Assembly: GCA_022601595.1 (NCBI GenBank)
Contig: JAJACI010000010.1
Span: forward strand, 1 to 36,821
DNA from: Chlamydiia bacterium
GTDB taxonomy: Bacteria > Chlamydiota > Chlamydiia > Chlamydiales > 2-12-FULL-49-11
Length of the DNA: 36,821 bases
Reading direction: 5' to 3'
Made by a program: the position numbers and the translations under genes. The notes under the pieces were generated by a model. That model saw only the letters and a list, made by a program, of their open reading frames with translations. It did not search any database and was not told the origin of the DNA. Numbering within the stretch: the stretch's first letter is position 1; each line of letters begins with the position of its first letter. Of the stretch, positions 29,912 to 36,821 are shown piece by piece.

Positions 29912-31036
29912 ATGGGCTATGAAAAAGATGATAAAAATAAAAAACCTTGGGTTTTGACTATTCCATTAGGTTGGGATCAATCATCTTATTGGAGGTTGCG
30001 TTGGCCTACCTATCAGCTAATGCTTCAAGATGCGATTGAATCAAGTATATTTCAACATTACCCTGCAGATACTAAGTACTACGAGAATGCAGATGTAGTG
30101 CAAATACAAAGGATTTCCTCCAAAGAAGTTTCTGATTTTTTTATAAAATTATGTGAGAGAAAAAAGGAGCTTAACTTTCGTCTTGTATACGATGTAGATG
30201 ATATCTTGTTTATGGAGGATATCCCTGATTTTCACTGCGCCAGGCAGATGAAGGATAGTTTTGATAAAGAGGCGACCATAAAGCTTTTGAATGTATGCGA
30301 TGAGGTGGTGACAAGTACGCCTTTTTTAAGGGAATATTATATTCAAAAAGGGGTGAAGGCAGATATAACTGTGATTCCTAATAGGATCCCTTATTTTTGG
30401 GGAGGCAGTTATTATAATGAGCAGGCGCTTTTATCGATCTATCACAAGCACAAAGAGCGACCAAGAATATTATATGCAGGAGGAGCGTCCCACCTTCACT
30501 TTAATGGAGAGCATGGAAATGATGACTTCTCTCATGTGATTGATAGGATCATCAGCACCAGGCATCAATTTAAGTGGGTTTTTTTAGGAGCCCTTCCTTG
30601 GGAGCTATTTCCCTATAATCAAGCTGGAGAGGTGGAATTTTATGGTTTTGAAACCCTTGATAGATATCCAAAGAGGATGGCAACTTTACAATGCTCAATG
30701 ATGATCGCCCCTTTGATGGATACCTACTTTAACCACGGCCGCACCGATGTTAAATTTCAAGAGGCCTCCGCACACGGTCTACCTATTGCTTGTCAGGATA
30801 TCGCCCCTTACAAACATTGCCCTATACGCTTTGATAGCGGAGAAAAGATGATAGAGGTGATCAAAGAGACTTTAAAAGATGAGCAATCATATATTGCTGC
30901 ATCACGAAAAGCAAGGGAGATGATTGATAAGGTGTGGCTAGAGCGCCGTGAAAATACTGCCCTCTATCAAGAACTGTACTCTTATCCATACGCAGATAAG
31001 CGACGAACAAATATTAACAAACTAAATAAAATATGA
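29912..31036 (+). CDS. Glycosyltransferase-like protein (paralog 1 of 3)
   Basis: LVYDVDDILF, STPFLREYY, VIPNRIPYFW, RPRILYAGG, MIAPLMDTYFNHGRTDVKFQEASAHGLPIACQDIAPYK; ATG at 29912 avoids overlap with aroG start. Confidence 0.75.
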   Translation: MGYEKDDKNKKPWVLTIPLGWDQSSYWRLRWPTYQLMLQDAIESSIFQHYPADTKYYENADVVQIQRISSKEVSDFFIKLCERKKELNFRLVYDVDDILFMEDIPDFHCARQMKDSFDKEATIKLLNVCDEVVTSTPFLREYYIQKGVKADITVIPNRIPYFWGGSYYNEQALLSIYHKHKERPRILYAGGASHLHFNGEHGNDDFSHVIDRIISTRHQFKWVFLGALPWELFPYNQAGEVEFYGFETLDRYPKRMATLQCSMMIAPLMDTYFNHGRTDVKFQEASAHGLPIACQDIAPYKHCPIRFDSGEKMIEVIKETLKDEQSYIAASRKAREMIDKVWLERRENTALYQELYSYPYADKRRTNINKLNKI

Positions 31037-32151
31037 AAAAAAAACAAATTCCTACCGTATTGACCTTTCCTTCAGGATTAAACCAGTCCGCTTTTTGGCG
31101 TGTGCACTGGCCTAGCTACCAAATGATGGTAATGGAAAAGGCTAAATACAATAAATCAGTACGGTTTTTACGAGATTCTATTGCTTATAGAACCTCCGAT
31201 GTGGTGCAAATTCAAAGGATTTCCACAGAAAAAGATGTAGATTTTTTAGAAAAGTTATGTTCGTTAAAAAAAGAGCTCGAGTTTAGACTCGTTTATGACG
31301 TGGATGATATTTTGTTTATAGAAGATATCCCTGGATTTCATTCAGGAAAAGAAAACACCAAATTTTTTAATAATCAAGCTACTAAAAGGGCGATGGAACT
31401 ATGTGATGAGATTATTCTAAGCACCCCTTTTTTAAAAGAGTATTATATTCAAAAGGGGATAGAAACAAAATGTTCGGTGATAAGCAATAAGATACCATAC
31501 TTTTGGGCGGGAAATTACTATCATGAAGATCAGATGATAAAAAATTACCGCAATCATAAGCACAGGCCGAGAATATTATATGCAGGGGCAACCTCTCATA
31601 TTCACTTTAGAGGGGAGCCTGGAAAAGATGATTTTTCTCATGTAATAGAGGCGATTAAAAGTTCTATCCATCAATTCAAATGGGTTTTCCTAGGAGCGAT
31701 TCCTTGGGAACTACTGCCCAATAAAGAGGCGGAAGAGGTGGAGTTTTACGAATTTGAAGTGATAGAGAGATATCCAAAGAGAGTGGCTAGTTTAGAGTGC
31801 TCTATGATGATAGCTCCCCTTGCAGATCATATATTCAACTACGCAAAGGCAGATGTAAAATTCCAAGAAGCCTGCTCGCACGGTATGCCTATTGCTTGCC
31901 AGGATATTATCCCTTATAAACATTGTCCTATTCGTTTTGATACGGGGGAGAAAATGTTAGAGGTGATTAGGGATACATTAAAGAATGAAGAGAGCTACTT
32001 GAAAGCGTGTAGAGTGGGAAGGCATATGGTAGATAAGCTGTGGCTGGAGCTACCTGAAAACACTGCACAATACGAAGAGTTGTTTACCTATCCTTATGCG
32101 GATAAAAGGCGGGTTCATATCAATAAAGTAAATCATGTAAAAGGGAGATAA
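31033..32151 (+). CDS. Glycosyltransferase-like protein (paralog 2 of 3)
   Basis: Same motif series as paralog 1; start overlaps previous stop by 4 nt. Confidence 0.78.
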   Translation: MKKKQIPTVLTFPSGLNQSAFWRVHWPSYQMMVMEKAKYNKSVRFLRDSIAYRTSDVVQIQRISTEKDVDFLEKLCSLKKELEFRLVYDVDDILFIEDIPGFHSGKENTKFFNNQATKRAMELCDEIILSTPFLKEYYIQKGIETKCSVISNKIPYFWAGNYYHEDQMIKNYRNHKHRPRILYAGATSHIHFRGEPGKDDFSHVIEAIKSSIHQFKWVFLGAIPWELLPNKEAEEVEFYEFEVIERYPKRVASLECSMMIAPLADHIFNYAKADVKFQEACSHGMPIACQDIIPYKHCPIRFDTGEKMLEVIRDTLKNEESYLKACRVGRHMVDKLWLELPENTAQYEELFTYPYADKRRVHINKVNHVKGR

Positions 32152-32152
32152 C

Positions 32153-33247
32153 TTGAAAGCAGACATTCCAAACATAGTATACCATCCAATAGCTACCCCA
32201 GGCCTTGCCTTTTGGCGCCTTTTATGGCCAGCATTTCACCTGGGCATGAGGCGAGAAATAACCTATTCTATTTTACGTAATTTTCCTATTGATTCTCTGC
32301 CTTATTTAGGTAGTGATGTCTTGGTCATACAAAGATTTGGAAATCAAAGAGAGACAGAATATATGAAAAAAATAGCGTCTATGAGAAAGGCGGGAAATTT
32401 TCGTATTATCTACGATGTAGATGATGCCATCTTTTTTGATGAGGTGCCACAATATCATTATAGTAAAGCTACTCACGACTATTCACAGGAAGATTATACC
32501 AAAGAGCTGATGTCACTATGCGATGAGATGACTGTTTCCACTCCTTATTTAAAAGAGTATTATATGAAAAAAACAGGTCAGGAGAATATTACGGTGCTTC
32601 CTAATAGAATACCATTTTTCTGGGCAGGGCATTATTATAGTCCTGAGAATGTAATTAGAAATTATAGAAAGCATAAGAGGCGTCCAAGAATAATATATGC
32701 AGGATCTGTTTCACATATTGATACCACCGGTGGAAAAGGGAGTAAAAATGATGACTTTGCCTCTGTTATAAAAGCGATAGAAGCAACTCGAAAAGAGTTT
32801 AAATGGATATTTGTAGCAGCATGCCCGCCCGCTCTTAATAAGTATTTAGAGTCTCGAGATATGGATCTATACCCGTGGGAAGTGCTGGGCAATTTACCAA
32901 AAGGGATATCCAAACTAGAAGGGAATATGATGATCGCCCCCCTTGCTGATAATCCCTTTAATCAGGGAAAAAGTAATATTAAATTGCTCGAGGCATGTGC
33001 GCATGGACTGCCCATTGCCTGTCAAGATCTTACTCCTTATAAAGAGGCTCCTATACGATTTACCACAGGGGAGGATATGATTGAAAAAATTAGACAGACC
33101 CTTCAATCAGAAGAGAAGTATATAGAAGAGTCTTTAAAAGGGCGCGATATTGTTAATAAATACTGGCTGGAACAGGAGCAAAATATTGGCGCCTACCGCG
33201 ATGTCTATACTTACCCGTTTGGCGATCCAAGAAGAACATATATATAG
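32153..33247 (+). CDS. Glycosyltransferase-like protein (paralog 3 of 3, TTG start)
   Basis: IIYDVDDAIFFDEVP, VLPNRIPFFW, RPRIIYAGS, MIAPLADNPFNQGKSNIKLLEACAHGLPIACQDLTPYK; more diverged than 1 and 2. Confidence 0.78.
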   Translation: MKADIPNIVYHPIATPGLAFWRLLWPAFHLGMRREITYSILRNFPIDSLPYLGSDVLVIQRFGNQRETEYMKKIASMRKAGNFRIIYDVDDAIFFDEVPQYHYSKATHDYSQEDYTKELMSLCDEMTVSTPYLKEYYMKKTGQENITVLPNRIPFFWAGHYYSPENVIRNYRKHKRRPRIIYAGSVSHIDTTGGKGSKNDDFASVIKAIEATRKEFKWIFVAACPPALNKYLESRDMDLYPWEVLGNLPKGISKLEGNMMIAPLADNPFNQGKSNIKLLEACAHGLPIACQDLTPYKEAPIRFTTGEDMIEKIRQTLQSEEKYIEESLKGRDIVNKYWLEQEQNIGAYRDVYTYPFGDPRRTYI

Positions 33248-33333
33248 TATGACTATAAAGAATTCATTTTAGAGTAGATTTTCATCTTATTTTGTCGTAT
33301 GCTATTTATAATACTATTTGTTAGGAATGGATA

Positions 33334-34695
33334 ATGGACAAACTCTTAGAGGTCTTGGATAATATAAATAATTTTATCTGGGGACCTCCTTTATTAATAC
33401 TCATGATAGCAGTTGGTATCTTGTTAACAGTGCGGCTTCGCGGTGTCCAGATACGTCACCTAATATACGCTCATAAACTGGCCTTTACCCGCGATGATGG
33501 AAAAGCAGAAGGGGATATATCCCATTTCCAAGCACTGATGGCAGCACTTGCTGGAACAATTGGAATAGGAAGTATCACCGGTATCGCAACAGCACTTGCA
33601 ATTGGTGGGCTTGGCTCTTTATTTTGGATGTGGATAGCCGCCTTTTTTGGTATGGCCACAAAATACGCCGAAGCAATCTTGGCGATTAAATATAGAGGGG
33701 TGGATAAAGCCGGAGGAATGCACGGCGGACCTATGTACTACCTAGAAAAAGGACTCAAAGCAAAATGGCTTGGCATCCTCTTTGCCATCTTTGCAATAGG
33801 ATCCTCTTTTGGACTAGGAAGCATGGTGCAGTCTAATTCTGTAGCCGGTGCAGTTCAATCCACTTTTTCTATTTCACCATACCTAACCGGTGCTGTCCTT
33901 GTTATCCTCTCAGCAATCCCACTACTTGGCGGAATTAAAAGCATTGGTAAAGTCGTTGGAATCCTAGTTCCCGCAATGGCAGGTTTTTACCTTTTAATAA
34001 GCCTCTCTGTAGTGCTTATAAATATTACCCACGTCCCACATGCCTTTATGCTGATCTTTAAAACGGCATTTACAGGGCAAGCAGCAGCCGGCGGCTTTGT
34101 CGGATCGACCTTTATGATGGCTGTACAACTTGGTATCTCGCGCGGAGTGTTCTCATCAGAAGCTGGATTAGGAAGCTCCTCTATCGCAGCTGCAGCTGCA
34201 AAAACCGACTCCCCAGCAAGACAAGCACTGGTCTCTATGTGCTCTGTCTTTATCACCACAGGTATCGTTTGCACCCTTACAGGCCTTGCAATCGCAACAA
34301 CAGGCGTCTTAGGAGGCGTCGACCAAAACGGAATTGCCCTAAACGGCTCAGCACTCGCACTCGCTGCCTTTGAATCAGTACTCCCATACGGCGGCCTCAT
34401 GGTAACTCTTGCTATCATCCCCTTCGGCTACTCCACCATCCTAAGCTGGTCCTACTACGGAGAACGCTCCACCGAATACCTCTTTGGCGAAAAATCCATC
34501 CGCTACTACCGAATATTTTTCATCCTAGCAGTCTTTCTCGGAGCCATCCTCAACCTACAAATAGTCTGGCGCTTCTCCAACATCATGAACGGCCTCATGG
34601 CCTTTCCCAACCTTATCGGAATCTTCCTCCTCTCGGGAATTGTCACCCGCGAAACAGAGCTCTTCGAAGCTGTTTTATCTCACGAACGTAAATAG
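33334..34695 (+). CDS. Alanine/glycine:cation symporter (AGCS family)
   Basis: GTIGIGSITGIATALAIGGLGSLFWMWIAAFFGMATKYAEAILAIKYR, HGGPMYYLEKGL, GISRGVFSSEAGLGSSSIAAAAAKT. Confidence 0.93.
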   Translation: MDKLLEVLDNINNFIWGPPLLILMIAVGILLTVRLRGVQIRHLIYAHKLAFTRDDGKAEGDISHFQALMAALAGTIGIGSITGIATALAIGGLGSLFWMWIAAFFGMATKYAEAILAIKYRGVDKAGGMHGGPMYYLEKGLKAKWLGILFAIFAIGSSFGLGSMVQSNSVAGAVQSTFSISPYLTGAVLVILSAIPLLGGIKSIGKVVGILVPAMAGFYLLISLSVVLINITHVPHAFMLIFKTAFTGQAAAGGFVGSTFMMAVQLGISRGVFSSEAGLGSSSIAAAAAKTDSPARQALVSMCSVFITTGIVCTLTGLAIATTGVLGGVDQNGIALNGSALALAAFESVLPYGGLMVTLAIIPFGYSTILSWSYYGERSTEYLFGEKSIRYYRIFFILAVFLGAILNLQIVWRFSNIMNGLMAFPNLIGIFLLSGIVTRETELFEAVLSHERK

Positions 34696-34696
34696 C

Positions 34697-34803
34697 AGGA
34701 TGTATTTATTTTAGGAATCTCTTCCACTATTTTGGACCTCCGAGTACCATATGTACACTATCGGCCCAAAATAGGAAAGATCTTCTCTAAAACAAACCAT
34801 CCT
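34697..34803. repeat. 107-bp imperfect palindrome between convergent genes
   Basis: aggatgtatttattttagga..ctattttgg ... ccaaaatag..tctaaaacaaaccatcct. Confidence 0.6.
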
Positions 34804-34817
34804 AAAGTTCTTTCTAA

Positions 34818-34839
34818 ATAAGAAACGGTAATGACTATA
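34818..34839 (-). repeat. Solo end of the 155-bp nested element
   Basis: ataagaaacggtaatgactata matches reverse complement of 28776-28797 (tatagtcattaccgttccttat) with 1 mismatch. Confidence 0.6.
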
Positions 34840-34856
34840 ACAACCCTTCCTGTGAT

Positions 34857-35981
34857 CTACTCCTTTTGAGCATGGACAATCTCCGCCGCCGTATCGTATG
34901 GCTCTACATGTATATTTTTAATAAGTTTTTCGCTCTTTGTGCTTATACCGTATAACACTTGATTGTCATTTCCTAAGAGAACTCGAGAAAGTGTATTTTC
35001 TTCACACATCCTCCCTTGTTTATCACAAAATTGTAAATAAATTCTAGCTCTGTAAGGAGGGCAAGGGTACTCCCTTAAATAGGGGCGTATTTTCTCATGT
35101 TTATTCATAATTTCAGTTAATCTTTCAGTGAGTTTAACCAGCAGTACCCGAGCTTCTTCTATGGATGCTTTCTTACAAATATTAAAATCCACGCTAATTT
35201 TTTCCACATCAAATGGCATGCTAGCTCCAGAACCCCATGGAGAAACTCCGAATTCTTTTTTCGCAGCCTTTATAAACTCTAGGGTTATCTCATCCACATA
35301 TTTTTCATCAATTCTGTGAGTGGGGATACCTCTACTTCCAGGAGGTGGAGGTGGTTTCTTCTGTAAAATATTTTTTTTGTACTGAGCTCCAAGAAAATAC
35401 CTTCTATTTATATCCCAGCCCTCTAGTGCACCATGCGCTTTTCCATTTTTATAATATAAAGCAATCCACAGCCAATTTGTAGGGTGCCATAGATCTTGTT
35501 TTCCGTGTAATTGACCTTTTTCATTAAACGTAAGTAGACGGGCGTGATAGCTAGAACATAGATCTTTAGAGCAAAAAAAAGTAATGTGAACACCTTGCTT
35601 GACTCCTTCGTTAAAATAGCCCTTAAACGCATCACTTCCGCTAAGATACCAACCATGGAGATGGCCGTGAGCTTTTCCATCTTTATAAGGGAGGCGTGCT
35701 TTGATCCTACCGCAATTCCAATATTCTACGTATTCACCCTCACCTGTTGGGTGTTTTTCTATCTCCGCTTTTACTCTAGCAATAAAAGCTTTGTTGAACT
35801 TATCATCAATTAAACCTTCAGTCATTTCAGCCACTGCATTATCAAGAGTGGTGACATCATATTTAATCCCAAAGACTTTTTCTTCCCACTCTCGGGTAAT
35901 TCTTTTTGGACTATCGACTTCTACCTCAGCCCCAAATAAAAAACCTGCCATTAAAATAAGACTAGAAACAAGCATTTTCAT
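34857..35981 (-). CDS. Secreted MORN/YwqK-type repeat protein
   Basis: Signal peptide MKMLVSSLILMAGFLFGA; repeats YKDGKAHGHLHGWYLSG, FNEGVKQGVHITFF, FNEKGQLHGKQDLW, YYKNGKAHGALEGW; PPPPPG linker. Confidence 0.75.
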   Translation of the reverse strand: MKMLVSSLILMAGFLFGAEVEVDSPKRITREWEEKVFGIKYDVTTLDNAVAEMTEGLIDDKFNKAFIARVKAEIEKHPTGEGEYVEYWNCGRIKARLPYKDGKAHGHLHGWYLSGSDAFKGYFNEGVKQGVHITFFCSKDLCSSYHARLLTFNEKGQLHGKQDLWHPTNWLWIALYYKNGKAHGALEGWDINRRYFLGAQYKKNILQKKPPPPPGSRGIPTHRIDEKYVDEITLEFIKAAKKEFGVSPWGSGASMPFDVEKISVDFNICKKASIEEARVLLVKLTERLTEIMNKHEKIRPYLREYPCPPYRARIYLQFCDKQGRMCEENTLSRVLLGNDNQVLYGISTKSEKLIKNIHVEPYDTAAEIVHAQKE

Positions 35982-35987
35982 ATACGA

Positions 35988-36821
35988 TCACTCCTTTTGA
36001 GCATGGACAATTTCTGCCGCCGTATCGTATGGCTCTTTATATAAGTCTTCCCATTTATATTTTTTTGGATTTTGATAATAATAGTGAATATTATCATCAC
36101 TGCCAACTAAAACAAAACCCACACTTTTGTCTGTATATTTTTGTCCTTTTTCATCATAGAAGTTAAGATTAATATCTGCGCGATTGATGGTACATGGATA
36201 TTCCCTTAAATAGGGACGTAGTTTTTCATGAGAATTTATGATGGTTAGAAATCTTTCCTTTAGCTTAACCATAAGCTCCCGAGCTTCTTCAACGGTACCT
36301 CTCTTATTAACTGCAAAATCTACCTCTATTTTCTCAACATCAAAAGGCATGCGAGCTCCTGATGCACAAGCAAAGAGGCCAAATTCTTTTTTTACAACTC
36401 TCTTAAACTCTCGAATTACCTGATCGACATATTTTTCTTCTAGACTATAGTAAGTATAACCTCTCTTACCAGGAGGCGGCGGTGGTTTTTTTTGTAAGAA
36501 TCCTTTTTTATATTGGGCTCCAAGGAAACACTTTCCTTTTTCATCCCACCCCTCTAAAGCTCCATGCGCTTTTCCATTTTTATAGTCTACTGCAATCCAT
36601 AATCTTCCTCCACGATGATTTTTTGTTAGTTCTCTGTCAGGCATCCCTTTTTCATTAAATCTAAGAAGACGAGCTTTTGTACTAGAACATAGATCTTTAG
36701 AGCAAAAAAAAGTAATATGAACACCTTGCTTGACTCCTTCGTTAAAATAGCCCTTAAAGGCATCACTTCCGCTAAGATACCAGCCATGAAGATGGCCGTG
36801 AGCTTTTCCATCTTTATAAGG
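35988..36821 (-). CDS. Second tandem MORN/YwqK-type protein, 5' end beyond window
   Basis: Frame is open from 36644 to the window edge (PYKDGKAHGHLHGWYLSGSDAFKGYFNEGVKQGVHITFFCSKDLCSSTKARLLRFNEKGMPDREL...); shared C-terminus EPYDTAAEIVHAQKE. Confidence 0.75.
   Translation of the reverse strand, partial: PYKDGKAHGHLHGWYLSGSDAFKGYFNEGVKQGVHITFFCSKDLCSSTKARLLRFNEKGMPDRELTKNHRGGRLWIAVDYKNGKAHGALEGWDEKGKCFLGAQYKKGFLQKKPPPPPGKRGYTYYSLEEKYVDQVIREFKRVVKKEFGLFACASGARMPFDVEKIEVDFAVNKRGTVEEARELMVKLKERFLTIINSHEKLRPYLREYPCTINRADINLNFYDEKGQKYTDKSVGFVLVGSDDNIHYYYQNPKKYKWEDLYKEPYDTAAEIVHAQKE

Noticed and set aside
35988-36644. Second MORN gene as a truncated pseudogene
   Set aside because: The frame upstream of 36644 has no stop to the window edge, so the truncation is only the ORF caller choosing an internal Met.
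36626-36811. ORF MEKLTAIFMAGILAEVMPLRAILTKESSKVFILLFF as an independent gene
   Set aside because: It is an out-of-frame shadow of the second MORN gene; the equivalent shadow occurs at 35423-35680 in the first gene, so it reflects shared nucleotide sequence.
1-36821. CRISPR array, rRNA operon, integrase or restriction system
   Set aside because: No regularly spaced direct repeats, rRNA sequence, recombinase or nuclease ORFs were seen in the window.

Overview
AT-rich bacterial window whose gene order (infA - tRNA-Thr - tuf - tRNA-Trp - secE - nusG - rplK/A/J/L - rpoB - rpoC - tal - V-type ATPase operon atpE/orf/A/B/D/I/K) matches the conserved chlamydial informational/V-ATPase block, so I read it as a chromosome segment of a member of the Chlamydiota, probably a chlamydia-like (environmental) lineage. 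Flanking genes encode an aromatic amino acid permease, SufE, fumarase C, a NUDIX protein, a small lipoprotein, a class I DAHP synthase, three tandem glycosyltransferase-like paralogs, an AGCS sodium/alanine symporter and two tandem MORN/YwqK-like secreted proteins (the second cut by the window end). The most interesting structure is non-coding. (i) A ~168-bp full-length palindromic element with ~20-bp inverted termini (TTAAGGAGA..TCTGATAAAC) occurs at least three times, two of them between convergent genes. (ii) One copy is interrupted by a second, 155-bp palindromic element with 26-bp inverted ends and an apparent TA target duplication; the other copy supplies the matching empty site. (iii) The 3' end of the DAHP synthase gene is encoded inside these nested elements. 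(iv) An orphan ORF between rpoC and tal is bracketed by duplicated terminators and by inverted 55-bp REP-like repeats. All calls come from reading the sequence and the supplied ORFs; no database search was run.
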